Part shown: in pieces, positions 34,102-43,185 of the stretch | How the letters are laid out: each line of letters begins with the position of its first letter | Position numbering within the stretch: the first letter of the stretch is position 1 | Assembly (NCBI GenBank): GCA_958402795.1 | Contig: CATXUX010000012.1 | Coordinates: 35,535-99,534, forward strand | Source of the DNA: an uncultured Lachnospiraceae bacterium | GTDB taxonomy: Bacteria; Bacillota; Clostridia; Lachnospirales; Lachnospiraceae | Reading direction: 5' to 3' | Length of the DNA stretch: 64,000 nucleotides | Program-made: the position numbers and the translations under genes | Notes under the pieces: generated by a model | The model's input: only the letters and a program-made list of their open reading frames with translations | What the model was told of the DNA's origin: nothing | Databases searched by the model: none

Positions 34102-35449
34102 TTCTCACATCTCTTTCTTTTCTGTTTTTTCGCTGTCCCCTCATTTCTGCCTCATCTTCTCTCAGGATATAAAGACCCTGAATGATACCGAACATGATCA
34201 TGGAACTCAGCATGGAACTTCCTCCATAGCTGACCAGAGGCAGTGTAACTCCCGTCGAGGGGATGAATTTAATTGCCCCGCCGATGGTGAGGAACACCTG
34301 AAAAATATAGCAGGTCCCGAGTCCCAGGGCAACCAGTTTGTAGAACTGATTGCGGATCTCCATCGCGATATTTAAAAACATCACATAGCAGCTCACGCAG
34401 ACAAGAATCATACAGAGTGCAAAAATCACGCCCAGCTCTTCGGAAATCGCCGAAAAAATAAAATCAGAAGACGCTACCGGAATCAGATCCGGACTTCCCT
34501 GCATCAGGCCTGTTCCAAACCAGCTTCCGGTACCGATGGCGAATAAAGACTGCGCCACCTGATATCCGCCGCTGTCATAGGTCGCCAGAGGATCCTGCCA
34601 TGCTGACACACGTGTTTTGATATGTGAAAACAAATGGTATCCGACCACTGCGGCGCCGGCTCCTGCAGCAGTTCCCGCTACTGCATAGAGAGGCTGCCTT
34701 GTCGCCACATACAGCATGACAAGATACACAACAAAGTAGATCAGCGCCGCACCGAGGTCTGTAGAAAGTACAAGGATCAGTACATGCGCCGCGGCAACGG
34801 CCGTTGTGATCACAACATTTTTAAATTCGGTCGATTTCACGAGGCTTGCCGCCACATAAAATACAAAAATAATCTTTACAAACTCGGAAGGCTGAATTCC
34901 GAACCCGGCAATTTCAAAACCCAGCTTCGCACCGCCGGAAGTCGCTGCGAACACCGCAACCAGAACGAGCAGCACCAGACCGATCCCTGCATAGAAATAC
35001 GTCCATTCAGACAGACGCTTCAGTTTCCGGATCAGCACGGGAACGATCAGTCCGAACGCGGATCCGAGTATGGCAAAGATATACTGCTTGACGGCACTGT
35101 CAAAGGACAGTCTTGCGATCATGATAAACCCGATGCAGATCAGCATACACATATTATTGACGATCAGCTTGGATACATTCGGGTAAATGATCTGGTAGAG
35201 CAGAATCACGGCCACAAAATATACGACCTGCGCCAGATAGAAAAACAAAAACCGCTGCTCACCTGATTTCAGATACATCACAAGATATGCAAGAAAATGA
35301 ATCAGAAACATCAGGAGATTCTGACGCCGTAAGATCCGTTTTTCATCTTTTTCATACTCCTGCATGAAAATAGAAAAACAGGAAAACGTATATACGATCA
35401 TGCATATAATGATGATATATTTACTAAGCTCTACGATAATATTAACCAC
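34028..35449 (-). CDS. FtsW/RodA/SpoVE-family (SEDS) peptidoglycan polymerase
   Basis: 473 residues with about ten membrane helices. SEDS blocks include LGFEIAGFGIQPSEFVKI, STDLGAALIYF, HIKTRVSAWQDPLATYDSGGYQVAQS, SDFIFSAISEELG and TIGGAIKFIPSTGVTLPLVSYGGSS. It polymerises lipid II. The last 40 residues (GQRKNRKERDVRNE...) are basic and overlap the downstream PBP gene for 74 bases, unusually long for a coupled pair. Whether it serves elongation, division or spore cortex cannot be told. Confidence 0.94.
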   Translation of the reverse strand: MVNIIVELSKYIIIICMIVYTFSCFSIFMQEYEKDEKRILRRQNLLMFLIHFLAYLVMYLKSGEQRFLFFYLAQVVYFVAVILLYQIIYPNVSKLIVNNMCMLICIGFIMIARLSFDSAVKQYIFAILGSAFGLIVPVLIRKLKRLSEWTYFYAGIGLVLLVLVAVFAATSGGAKLGFEIAGFGIQPSEFVKIIFVFYVAASLVKSTEFKNVVITTAVAAAHVLILVLSTDLGAALIYFVVYLVMLYVATRQPLYAVAGTAAGAGAAVVGYHLFSHIKTRVSAWQDPLATYDSGGYQVAQSLFAIGTGSWFGTGLMQGSPDLIPVASSDFIFSAISEELGVIFALCMILVCVSCYVMFLNIAMEIRNQFYKLVALGLGTCYIFQVFLTIGGAIKFIPSTGVTLPLVSYGGSSMLSSMIMFGIIQGLYILREDEAEMRGQRKNRKERDVRNETARTQKTKSKPRFEEVPKQRVR

Positions 35450-35487
35450 ATTTTCACCTGCTTTTTCTTTGATATTAAAATTCCCTC

Positions 35488-37953
35488 TCAGGAGACGCCC
35501 CTGTGGAAATGTCCCTTTGTATAATCTGCGGGCAATTCTTCGGATGGCTTTCCTTTCAGGAACACATCGCGGTACTGCATAAGGACACGGTGTACTTCAT
35601 CCGCCGTTTCTACCGAAAACTGAAGACGGTATCCTGCGGCGTGGAGCCTGCAAACTTCCTCCCGCTGTCCGAACAGGCAGAGAGGAACGGAATTATAGAT
35701 CACGCTGTAACAATCCCTGCAGATACTCCGAACCGGAAATGTATGATGGTAACGGTCCTGCAGCATCAAAAGATCCGAACTTTCGGATGCACCGCACGCG
35801 CCAACGGTTTTTCTGAGACACTGCGCGCTGACCATCATCGGAATCCGTCCGTAAAGAAGTAGCTCTGCGCGCCGGATGTCCAGTGCCAGAAGTTCTTTTT
35901 GGTTCAGTTCCAGAGGAGCCGTATATTCTGACACCCCTCTCTGTACCCAGAAGTCCTTCGCCAAATGATTCATCACATATAAATTATGGTCCAAAATCAG
36001 CTTTTTGTCAAATCCATATTCCTTCAGGAACCCAAATTCATCGTAACTTCGTACCAGAATCCCGTCACATACACTCCGAATCTGTTTTCCCGGTTTTCTT
36101 TGGAACAATTCTGCCGTCCGTTTCCGGAAAACCCGCGGCATAGCCAGGAACAATTCGATTCCCTGCCTGCGGAGCAGATCCATGCCGTGGGTTTCTGTCT
36201 CTTTTGCAGCTATGACAGAAAACAGACTGCTCTCCAGATACAGCCGGTAAATTCCGTAGCCGTTGCCACTGTAATTTTCTGATGACCGAAGTTCATCGCA
36301 CACTGCTCTCCATTGTTCCTCCGTCTCTACGAGGACGGAAAGAGACGGAAGACCGCCTGTCCTTTTTTCTTCGTTCCTATTCTCAGAAAGCAAAGCGGCA
36401 TGTCCGGTCTGTATCGGTCTGCCATCTATTTCTTTATGCATTTCTCTATGGTAACTTCCGCAGAGATTCTCTCGCAGCCGTTCCAGCGCAATTCTGCGTA
36501 TCTCATTCAACTGCTGCAGGGGGAAGAATACATGCGGTTCCATGTCGATTTCCAGTTGGTTAAAAACAAATTCTGTATTTCCGGTTTTCATGATCTGTCT
36601 GCGGACCTGTTCTTCGGTAAGCGGAACTTTCGCTGCCGGTTCCACTATGAGATCAGAGCATACTTCTGCTGCGGCTTTGTCTTTCCAGACCTTCAGCCTG
36701 GCCGGTTTCCCGCAGTGAAGTGAAATACTGCCACAGATTGCTTCCCGGGGATTCGAATGCAGGTATGCGGATTCAATCTCATCTACTAAATGTGGATTCC
36801 GAATCCGCCGTACTGTATCCCCCTGCTTTACCCGACATCCCTTTGGCGCAAGAATGGTCATCTCCCGTCCTGATTTACACGCCTGAGCGCACGTATACCG
36901 GCTGCCGTCAGGATATTCCAGCAGGTCTTCTTTGTAGATATCGGTCAGGGCACGGATACGGACCTCACGTCCTTTCCGGGAAAGGATCCGCGCCGCCGCA
37001 GTTCCGATATGCCCCGGATGATCCAGCGCCATCATACTGCGGCCGTTTTGCTGGTGAAAATAGCCTGTGTGAAATCCGCCGCGGTTGAACAGATCCATCA
37101 GTTTTTCCTTGTCAGACTCTTCTACGTGGTATGCCTGCATTGGATTGTTCAGACAGAGATCTGTATATTTCCGGTACAGTGCCGTTACACCGGCCACATA
37201 TTCCGGCCGCTTCATCCTGCCTTCAATTTTAAAGGAATCCACACCCGCATCAATCAGTTCCGGGATCAGGTCGATCGCACAGATATCTTTCGGACTGAGC
37301 AGATATCCTTTCTCTTTACCAACGGTATACGGCAGACGGCATGGCTGCGCGCACTGTCCGCGGTTTCCGCTTCTGCCGCCGGCTATGCTGCTGAACAGGC
37401 ACTGGCCGGAATAGCAGTAACAAAGCGCGCCATGAACGAAGCACTCGACTTCCATTCCGGTGTTCTGCTTGAGCGTTCGGATTTCCTCCAGAGACAGTTC
37501 CCGGGCAGGAACCACTCTCACGACGCCCTGATCTTTTAAAAATTCTGCTCCATAGGATCCGGTCAGCGTCATCTGTGTACTGGCGTGAATATCCAGATCC
37601 GGGAAATAACGCCGTACCAGTTCCAGTATGCCGACGTCCTGTACAATGACAGCATCCAGTCCTCCGTGATATAAAGGGGACAGATATTGGGGCAATTCTT
37701 TCAGTTCATGCTCTTTCAGCAGCGTATTTACGGTCAGATAGAATCTGCGCCCGTGAAGATGTGCATAGTCGATCGCTGCTAAAAGCTGTTCTTCTGTAAA
37801 GTTCTCGGCAAACGCACGTGCACCGAAGCGCGGGCCCGCGGCGTAGACGGCGTCCGCTCCTGCAGCAACGGCTGCGAGAAAACTCTCATAAGAGCCGGCC
37901 GGAGCCAGTATTTCGATATTCTGTTTTCGATGGCTTTGCAGCTTCTCGGACAT
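35488..37953 (-). CDS. U32-family protein with DUF3656, RlhA-like
   Basis: About 821 residues from the Met at 37953. Peptidase-U32 signature in the N-terminal TIM-barrel (EILAPAGSYESFLAAVAAGADAVYAAG; VHGALCYCYSGQCLFSSIAGGRSGNRGQCAQPCRLPY), where the conserved cysteines bind an Fe-S cluster in family members. A DUF3656 C-terminal extension follows. The E. coli homologue RlhA makes 5-hydroxycytidine at 23S C2501, so an RNA hydroxylation role is more likely than proteolysis (family knowledge, not shown here). Confidence 0.9.
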   Translation of the reverse strand: MSEKLQSHRKQNIEILAPAGSYESFLAAVAAGADAVYAAGPRFGARAFAENFTEEQLLAAIDYAHLHGRRFYLTVNTLLKEHELKELPQYLSPLYHGGLDAVIVQDVGILELVRRYFPDLDIHASTQMTLTGSYGAEFLKDQGVVRVVPARELSLEEIRTLKQNTGMEVECFVHGALCYCYSGQCLFSSIAGGRSGNRGQCAQPCRLPYTVGKEKGYLLSPKDICAIDLIPELIDAGVDSFKIEGRMKRPEYVAGVTALYRKYTDLCLNNPMQAYHVEESDKEKLMDLFNRGGFHTGYFHQQNGRSMMALDHPGHIGTAAARILSRKGREVRIRALTDIYKEDLLEYPDGSRYTCAQACKSGREMTILAPKGCRVKQGDTVRRIRNPHLVDEIESAYLHSNPREAICGSISLHCGKPARLKVWKDKAAAEVCSDLIVEPAAKVPLTEEQVRRQIMKTGNTEFVFNQLEIDMEPHVFFPLQQLNEIRRIALERLRENLCGSYHREMHKEIDGRPIQTGHAALLSENRNEEKRTGGLPSLSVLVETEEQWRAVCDELRSSENYSGNGYGIYRLYLESSLFSVIAAKETETHGMDLLRRQGIELFLAMPRVFRKRTAELFQRKPGKQIRSVCDGILVRSYDEFGFLKEYGFDKKLILDHNLYVMNHLAKDFWVQRGVSEYTAPLELNQKELLALDIRRAELLLYGRIPMMVSAQCLRKTVGACGASESSDLLMLQDRYHHTFPVRSICRDCYSVIYNSVPLCLFGQREEVCRLHAAGYRLQFSVETADEVHRVLMQYRDVFLKGKPSEELPADYTKGHFHRGVS

Positions 37954-38029
37954 TTGGCACATGTACTCCTTTGCTGGTCATTTCCGGGTATATGAAAAGG
38001 CTGCCGGTCAGGCAGCCTTATGCTACTCT

Positions 38030-38440
38030 CTACTTTCTGCGGTTCTTCATCTCTGTCTCCAGTTTCACGATCTGCATCTGGAGATCGTTGTTCTCTTCTT
38101 TCATCTTTGCCAGTTCTTTTTCCGCATTCTCCAGTTTGATCTGAACAGAGATCAGTTCATGCTTCAGATCATACATCTCTTTATCCTTCATCTCGATGTC
38201 ACTTTCCAGAGAATCCCCCTGCTTCTTTGCCTTAAAATAGTCATCTGCGATATTCAGGGCAAGCAGCACGCTCCGGGTATCCGAACTCTGCTTCCGGTAT
38301 CCTTCACTGTTGGAACATTCTGTGATCTTATGGTTTAGATAAGAAGATACTTTCTGTAAATATTCTTCTCCCTCAAATCCGCTCAGGGTATAAACTTTTC
38401 CGCCGATTAAAACCTCTGTATAATGTTTTGATGAACTCAT
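38030..38440 (-). CDS. zapA: Cell division protein ZapA
   Basis: 136 residues. The N-terminal ZapA domain (TEVLIGGKVYTLSGFEGEEYLQKVSSYLNHKI) is followed by SSDTRSVLLALNIADDYF and a C-terminal coiled coil of about 60 residues. It bundles FtsZ filaments at the division site. The gene has its own promoter and precedes the U32 gene by about 76 bases, the usual Clostridia neighbour set. Confidence 0.92.
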   Translation of the reverse strand: MSSSKHYTEVLIGGKVYTLSGFEGEEYLQKVSSYLNHKITECSNSEGYRKQSSDTRSVLLALNIADDYFKAKKQGDSLESDIEMKDKEMYDLKHELISVQIKLENAEKELAKMKEENNDLQMQIVKLETEMKNRRK

Positions 38441-38470
38441 CGTATCCTCTCCTTGCGTTTCTTATCTGCT

Positions 38471-38499
38471 ATTATAAACTATCTAAACGCAAAAACCAA
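38471..38499 (-). promoter_or_regulatory. Sigma-A promoter of zapA
   Basis: TTGGTT (38494-38499), 17-base spacer, TATAAT (38471-38476). Confidence 0.75.
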
Positions 38500-38562
38500 C
38501 TAAATTTTTCAATGTTTTGACAATTCCTTCCTTTTTTTACGCGAAAATTGTATACATGTACA

Positions 38563-39555
38563 CTATTTTGGGATTCCAAGGTGCCGGTAAGCCAGATCTG
38601 TCGCCACTCTTCCACGCGGGGTACGCTGGATAAACCCGTTCTGCAGCAGATACGGTTCATACATGTCTTCCAGCGTTCCCGTATCTTCGGAGATCGACGC
38701 GGCCAGTGTCTCCAGTCCGACCGGTCCTCCCTGAAACTGTTCGATCATCGTTGTGAGAATACTGCGGTCTGTCTTATCCAGTCCGTACTTGTCTACATCC
38801 AGCAGGTCAAGCGCATAGTTTGCCACTGCTTCTGTGATCACTCCGTCATACTGCACCTGCGCAAAATCTCTCACCCGTTTCAGCAGCCGGTTTGCAAGAC
38901 GCGGAGTTCCCCTTGACCGTCTTGCGAGTTCCCACGCGCCGTTTTCTTCAATCTCCACATTCAGAACCTTTGCGGAGCGGAGGATAATGGAAGTAAGCTC
39001 TTCCGCCGTGTAAAACTCTAAATGATGAATGACTCCGAATCGGTCCCGCAGAGGCGCCGTCAGCATCCCGGCCCGCGTTGTCGCCCCGATCAGGGTAAAC
39101 TTCGGGAGATCCAGGCGGATCGAACGTGCGGTTGCGCCTTTCCCGATCAGAATATCGATCGCATAGTCCTCCATCGCGGGATACATGACCTCTTCTACCT
39201 GACGGTTCAGCCGGTGGATCTCATCCACAAACAGAATATCATTTTCCTGGAGGTTATTCAGGATCGCCGCCATCTCACCCGGTTTTTCAATTGCGGGACC
39301 GGAAGTGATCTTAATGTTTACGCCCATTTCATTCGCGATGATCCCGGCAAGCGTTGTCTTTCCAAGTCCCGGCGGACCATAAAACAGCACATGGTCCAGA
39401 GCGTCTCCTCGTTCCTTCGCTGCCTTGATGTAGATACCAAGCGTCTGCTTCGCCTTTTCCTGTCCGATATAATCTTTCAGATATTGGGGACGGAGATGAT
39501 TTTCAATTTTGATATCTTCTTCCAGAGTCTCTGTAGTAATGATACGTTTTCCCAT
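38563..39555 (-). CDS. ruvB: Holliday junction branch migration helicase RuvB
   Basis: 330 residues. AAA+ motor of RuvAB. Walker A GPPGLGKTTLAGI, Walker B FVDEIHRLNR, sensor 1 LIGATTRAGMLTAPLRDRFG with the arginine finger, and the C-terminal winged helix ending QNGFIQRTPRGRVATDLAYRH. It follows ruvA by 37 bases. RecU in the same window provides the resolvase. Confidence 0.98.
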   Translation of the reverse strand: MGKRIITTETLEEDIKIENHLRPQYLKDYIGQEKAKQTLGIYIKAAKERGDALDHVLFYGPPGLGKTTLAGIIANEMGVNIKITSGPAIEKPGEMAAILNNLQENDILFVDEIHRLNRQVEEVMYPAMEDYAIDILIGKGATARSIRLDLPKFTLIGATTRAGMLTAPLRDRFGVIHHLEFYTAEELTSIILRSAKVLNVEIEENGAWELARRSRGTPRLANRLLKRVRDFAQVQYDGVITEAVANYALDLLDVDKYGLDKTDRSILTTMIEQFQGGPVGLETLAASISEDTGTLEDMYEPYLLQNGFIQRTPRGRVATDLAYRHLGIPK

Positions 39556-39592
39556 ATATATGATCTGTCCTCTTTGATAATCTTCTTTCTTA

Positions 39593-40204
39593 TTATAACA
39601 TGAGTTTTAAGGCTTCCTTTAACACGTCCTCGACCGTTGTGCACTCGGGAGACGTCTGCTTCACGGCACGGAGACTTTCTGTACTTCCGTATCCAAGTGC
39701 GACAAGAGCCTGTACCGCTTCCGACTGAATCCCGCTGTCGGTCCCCGTGCCGGAAGTCCCTGAGACGGAAGCTGCATCGGAGGTATTCTGCAGAAAATCA
39801 TCCAGATCCAGCTTGTCTTTTAATTCGATGATCACTTTTTCCGCTGTTTTCTTTCCGATTCCCGGCGCGGCGGAGATTGCCTTTGCGTCGCCGGACAGCA
39901 CGGCAAACCGCAGATCATCCGCGGACATTCCGGATAAAATACTCAAGCCGCCCTTTGGTCCAATCCCGCTTACCTTGATCAGCAGCTTAAAAATCTCCAG
40001 ATCGTCCCTTGTCAGGAAACCGTACAACTGCATTGCATCTTCCTTTACATTGAGATATGTATAAATCTGTACTTCGTTCCCGGTCTGCGGAAGCTGTGCC
40101 ATGGTCTGTTCCGGCATAAAAATCCCCCATCCGATCCCGTGTACATCTACGATTACTCTGTCGCGCTCAATGGCTGACAACGTTCCTTTAATATATGAAA
40201 TCAT
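39593..40204 (-). CDS. ruvA: Holliday junction DNA-binding protein RuvA
   Basis: 203 residues. OB-fold N-terminal domain (MISYIKGTLSAIERDRVIVDVHGIGWGI), two helix-hairpin-helix motifs (LLIKVSGIGPKGGLSILS and AAPGIGKKTAEKVIIELKDKL) and a C-terminal RuvB-binding domain after an acidic/Ser-rich linker (SGTSGTGTDS). It forms the tetramer that holds four-way junctions for RuvB. Confidence 0.98.
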   Translation of the reverse strand: MISYIKGTLSAIERDRVIVDVHGIGWGIFMPEQTMAQLPQTGNEVQIYTYLNVKEDAMQLYGFLTRDDLEIFKLLIKVSGIGPKGGLSILSGMSADDLRFAVLSGDAKAISAAPGIGKKTAEKVIIELKDKLDLDDFLQNTSDAASVSGTSGTGTDSGIQSEAVQALVALGYGSTESLRAVKQTSPECTTVEDVLKEALKLML

Positions 40205-40248
40205 CTGTTGCCCTTTCTTCTGATTATTGATCCTGGCCTGATTGATTC

Positions 40249-40743
40249 TTATCCGAATGAAATATTTTTCAGCCTTTTCAGTACTTCTCCGGAAACGATT
40301 CCGATGAGCAGTCCCGTGATCACACCGGCTATCAGCAGAACCGGCAGATAGTATCCGACCTGGTATGTCTGTACGACTGCCATCGCCACAAGTAATTGCC
40401 CGATATTATGCGATACACCCCCGGCAATACTGACGCCGACCACACTGAATGCTCCTGTCCGCTTGAGCAGCGTCATGACCAAAAGACTCAGCAGTCCGCC
40501 GGCCAGACTGTACAGGATCACAGACATCCCGGTAAACATAAAACCGGAAAGAACAATCCGGACAACGGACAGCAGTAATGCTTCTTTTGCATTCCTTTTA
40601 TAAAGCATGATTACGGTCAAAAGGTTCGCAAGTCCCAGTTTGACGCCGGGAATTCCAAATGAAACCGGAATCAGCGTCTCCACATAACTGAAGATCAGTG
40701 CAAGTGCCGTAAACACGCCGAAATATGCCGCTCTGTTCTTCAT
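40249..40743 (-). CDS. Gx transporter family membrane protein
   Basis: About 164 residues from MKNRAAYFG at 40743 (three codons after another ATG). Six membrane segments. GIPGVKLGLANL, FTGMSVILYSLAGGLLSLLVM and SIAGGVSHNIGQLLVA match the Gx-transporter family, related to ECF substrate-binding components and often labelled heptaprenyl diphosphate synthase component I. It neighbours a NusG-domain-II protein and ApbE, a common trio in anaerobes; the transported compound is not known. Confidence 0.88.
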   Translation of the reverse strand: MKNRAAYFGVFTALALIFSYVETLIPVSFGIPGVKLGLANLLTVIMLYKRNAKEALLLSVVRIVLSGFMFTGMSVILYSLAGGLLSLLVMTLLKRTGAFSVVGVSIAGGVSHNIGQLLVAMAVVQTYQVGYYLPVLLIAGVITGLLIGIVSGEVLKRLKNISFG

Positions 40744-40773
40744 ATGTCTCATCTCCTCCTTCTACGGGATGTA

Positions 40774-41196
40774 TTAGTTCGTCACAGAATCCAGTTCACT
40801 CTCTTCGCCGCCGGAAATGGATATCGTCACCTTATTCGGAAGGCAGATGATGCTCTCCCCCTCGCGGGAAATACTCCTGTGGTCTACACAGATCTGATCC
40901 CTGCAGTCGGCCCATGTCATCTGCGCCTTCCCGTCTGAAATCTCCAGACAGTTTGTCGCATCCTTCTCTATCTTCCGGGCGCGTTCCGGATCTTCCCGTG
41001 CGTAATCTGTACAGGAAGACTCCGATATCATGATATAACGGTCTTCTTGCAGCGGATACGTTCCGCACAGTTCTCCGTCTATATAGATCTCAACTTCTCC
41101 GTTTCCGTCTGCTGAAGAAGAAAAGAGCTGTATGCCAAGAAAGATTGCCGCTGCAGCGCATATGGCGGCCAGTAAAATCCAGTCATTTTTTCTCAT
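40774..41196 (-). CDS. Secreted or membrane-anchored NusG domain II protein
   Basis: 140 residues. A single N-terminal membrane helix (about 6-26) precedes a NusG-domain-II-like beta domain (VEIYIDGELCGTYPLQ, KAQMTWADCRDQICVDHRSIS, ICLPNKVTISISG). The two cysteines in DCRDQIC and one in IICLPN are typical. The family lies beside Gx transporters and ApbE in many Firmicutes, suggesting a role in flavin- or quinone-linked membrane redox (inference). Own extended -10 promoter. Confidence 0.88.
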   Translation of the reverse strand: MRKNDWILLAAICAAAAIFLGIQLFSSSADGNGEVEIYIDGELCGTYPLQEDRYIMISESSCTDYAREDPERARKIEKDATNCLEISDGKAQMTWADCRDQICVDHRSISREGESIICLPNKVTISISGGEESELDSVTN

Positions 41197-41217
41197 TTTT
41201 CAAAACCTCTGGGATTT

Positions 41218-41246
41218 ATCATAGCACATCACTTTAGAAAATGCAA
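41218..41246 (-). promoter_or_regulatory. Sigma-A promoter of the NusG-II/Gx/ruvAB run
   Basis: TTGCAT (41241-41246), 17 bases, extended -10 TGCTATGAT with hexamer 41218-41223. Confidence 0.75.
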
Positions 41247-41288
41247 TCACATGTTCGATTTTAAAAAACAGGTTTGCGGAATCGGGAG

Positions 41289-41317
41289 TGGCAACTCAAT
41301 GTCATATCTGCTATAAT
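41289..41317 (+). promoter_or_regulatory. Extended -10 promoter of apbE
   Basis: TGCTATAAT (hexamer 41312-41317) with weak -35 TGGCAA at 17 bases. It lies about 95 bases before apbE, leaving a long leader that also contains an AGGAGG box not followed by a sizeable frame. Confidence 0.65.
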
Positions 41318-41412
41318 GCTTTTAGAAATAAGGCACTGACCGATACGATACTCACACAGGAGGTTTTTCGTATAGGAGTGAAATAACTGAGAATCATGAT
41401 TTAGAGGTAGTT

Positions 41413-42408
41413 ATGAAGAAAAAAAATTTGACCACGATCTGTATGTTTGTTCTGTTTATAAGCGTATTGTCGTCCGCTCTGGGCGGATGTTCTTCTGTCC
41501 CGGAAAGCGAAGCGCTGGAAATGACGGGAATCTATTTTGATACGGTTGTACAGATACGGGCATGGGGAACGACACAGAGTGTTCTCGATGAATGTCAGAA
41601 CATTTGTGAGAAATATGAAAATATGTTCAGTACCGAAATCGCGGACAGCGAAATCGCTCAGATCAATACCGCAAACGGAGAGCCTGTTGAAGTCTCCGGG
41701 GAAACAGCAGAACTGATCCGGACTGCACTGGATTACTGTGAACTTTCCGGCGGAAAGTTTGATATCACCATCGCACCGCTTTCCCGGTTATGGAATTTCG
41801 GAAGTGAACAAAGCGGAGTGATCCCGGATGCAGACGCCATCAGCGAAGCGTGCAGCCATATAGATTATCATCTGGTGGAGCTGGATGGGAACACCGTAAC
41901 ACTCGCAGATCCGCAGGCACAGATTGACCTCGGAGGGATTGCAAAGGGATATATCGCAGACCGTCTGAAAGAATATTTAACATCGGAAGGGGTAGAACAC
42001 GCACTGATCAATCTCGGCGGAAATACCGTCGCCGTCGGAGAACGGTATGACGGAGATCCGTTCCGCATCGGTATTCAAAAGCCGTTTGCAGAATCCGGAG
42101 AGACGATCGATACGATAGAGATTGTTGACCGGTCTGTCGTTTCATCCGGCAATTACCAGCGGTATTTCGAGCAGGACGGAACCATTTACCACCATATTCT
42201 CGATCCTGAGACCGGCTATCCTTACCAGAACGATCTTTATCAGGTTACGATCATCTCCGACCATTCTGTGGATGGAGACGCATTGAGCACCACCTGCTTC
42301 GCGCTTGGTCTGGAAGAAGGTTCCAGGCTGATCGAGAATCTGGAAAATGTCAGTGCAATTTTCATCACCAGTGATTATGAGCTGCATTATGTCGGGTTTG
42401 ATGAGTAA
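41413..42408 (+). CDS. apbE: FAD:protein FMN transferase (ApbE), lipoprotein
   Basis: 331 residues. Lipoprotein signal (hydrophobic 8-24, lipobox LGGC), so the enzyme is outside the membrane. ApbE core: TGIYFDTVVQIRAWG, LSRLWNFGSE, IDLGGIAKGYIADRL, ALINLGGNTVAVG, SSGNYQRYFEQDG, YHHILDPETGYP and GDALSTTCFALG. It moves FMN from FAD onto Thr/Ser of target proteins, best known for RnfD, RnfG and NqrB/C. Targets with the right motif are encoded at 48.6-50.1 kb. Confidence 0.96.
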   Translation: MKKKNLTTICMFVLFISVLSSALGGCSSVPESEALEMTGIYFDTVVQIRAWGTTQSVLDECQNICEKYENMFSTEIADSEIAQINTANGEPVEVSGETAELIRTALDYCELSGGKFDITIAPLSRLWNFGSEQSGVIPDADAISEACSHIDYHLVELDGNTVTLADPQAQIDLGGIAKGYIADRLKEYLTSEGVEHALINLGGNTVAVGERYDGDPFRIGIQKPFAESGETIDTIEIVDRSVVSSGNYQRYFEQDGTIYHHILDPETGYPYQNDLYQVTIISDHSVDGDALSTTCFALGLEEGSRLIENLENVSAIFITSDYELHYVGFDE

Positions 42409-42441
42409 TGCATTTTTGTAAAGCATTTCATTCAAAATCAA

Positions 42442-42488
42442 GACAGCCATCAAACAGTGAAGCGTTACCTCGCTGCTTGATGGCTGTC
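42442..42488. terminator. Hairpin between convergent apbE and FakA-like domain gene
   Basis: Perfect 12-bp arms GACAGCCATCAA / TTGATGGCTGTC with an inner AGCG/CGCT pairing. T runs are short on both sides, so termination strength is uncertain. Confidence 0.65.
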
Positions 42489-42494
42489 AGTAAA

Positions 42495-42746
42495 TTAGCC
42501 TTTCAGTCCGCGTGCCTGCCGGTCCATGTCCTCGACAACGATATCATAAATCTCTCCAAGACCTGCACAATATTCCAGTACCTTCCACGGTTCATTTGTG
42601 TGGAAATGGATTTTGATCAGATCCTCATCACCGACTGCCAGAAGACAGTCTCCTTTGAAATTCTCTGTGAAATAATCGCTGATATCATCTTCATCGAGGT
42701 CTTCTCCCTCGATCAGAAGCTGGGTGTCATATCTGAATTCTAACAT
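42495..42746 (-). CDS. Stand-alone FakA-middle-domain-like protein
   Basis: 83 residues. It aligns with the middle domain of the window's own FakA-like protein (about residues 245-310 there): compare LAVGDEDLIKIHFHTNEPWKVLEY with VCVADEDVVKVHVHTNDPGLAIQK. It lacks the DhaL kinase domain and the DegV-like domain, so no kinase activity is expected. Homologues are often labelled kinase to dihydroxyacetone kinase. Promoter superimposed on that of the next gene. Role unknown; perhaps a regulatory or scaffold version of the domain. Confidence 0.85.
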   Translation of the reverse strand: MLEFRYDTQLLIEGEDLDEDDISDYFTENFKGDCLLAVGDEDLIKIHFHTNEPWKVLEYCAGLGEIYDIVVEDMDRQARGLKG

Positions 42747-42786
42747 GGCTCTTCTTTTGTACCTCCATTTTTTGTTGGTCTTCGCA

Positions 42787-42815
42787 TTGAATTATACTCT
42801 ACTGTCTGTTATAAT
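42787..42815 (+). promoter_or_regulatory. Sigma-A promoter, plus strand, overlapping an opposed promoter
   Basis: TTGAAT (42787-42792), 17 bases, TATAAT (42810-42815), driving the small membrane protein. Confidence 0.75.
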
Positions 42816-42819
42816 GCAA
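42791..42819 (-). promoter_or_regulatory. Sigma-A promoter, minus strand, overlapping an opposed promoter
   Basis: TTGCAT (42814-42819), 17 bases, TATAAT (42791-42796), driving the FakA-like domain gene. Almost the same 33 bases as the plus promoter. Confidence 0.75.
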
Positions 42820-42852
42820 ATAGTTTTATAAATGTAGAGGGAGGAAGTTCAA

Positions 42853-43134
42853 GTGGTTTTATATATTGGTATCATTGCCGGAATATTCTCATGGATCGTT
42901 CCTTTTATTAGCCTGAAAAGGAAGAAAGATACGGTTAAATATTGTATATCAAGTTGTTTTTCCGGTTTTGTTTCATTGCTGACAGTCTTATATTATCTTG
43001 GTTCAGCAGTCACAGCAAATGATTATGACGCACTCAGAGATACACTGCCCTCTTTTTGTCTGGTATGTACAATATATATAATTATAACCATGGTCATTAA
43101 TATTATAATCGCCGTAAAAAACAGTTCCAAATAA
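42853..43134 (+). CDS. Small three-pass membrane protein, unknown function
   Basis: 93 residues from a GTG start with GGGAGGA eight bases upstream. Membrane segments lie at about 3-20, 32-50 and 66-88, and there is a short basic loop after the first (SLKRKKD). No family recognised. It has its own promoter and is closed by a strong terminator that overlaps its stop, so it is a single-gene unit. Confidence 0.8.
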   Translation: MVLYIGIIAGIFSWIVPFISLKRKKDTVKYCISSCFSGFVSLLTVLYYLGSAVTANDYDALRDTLPSFCLVCTIYIIITMVINIIIAVKNSSK

Positions 43135-43185
43135 AATAAATGAAATGCCGCGCTGCTTGTTGCGGGCATTTCATTTATTTTATTT
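43129..43185. terminator. Long bidirectional terminator
   Basis: Perfect 21-bp stem (A/T-rich outer part, ATGAAATGCC inner) with a 15-base loop, symmetrical T runs on both strands. It covers the stops of the membrane protein and of hicB. Confidence 0.92.
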
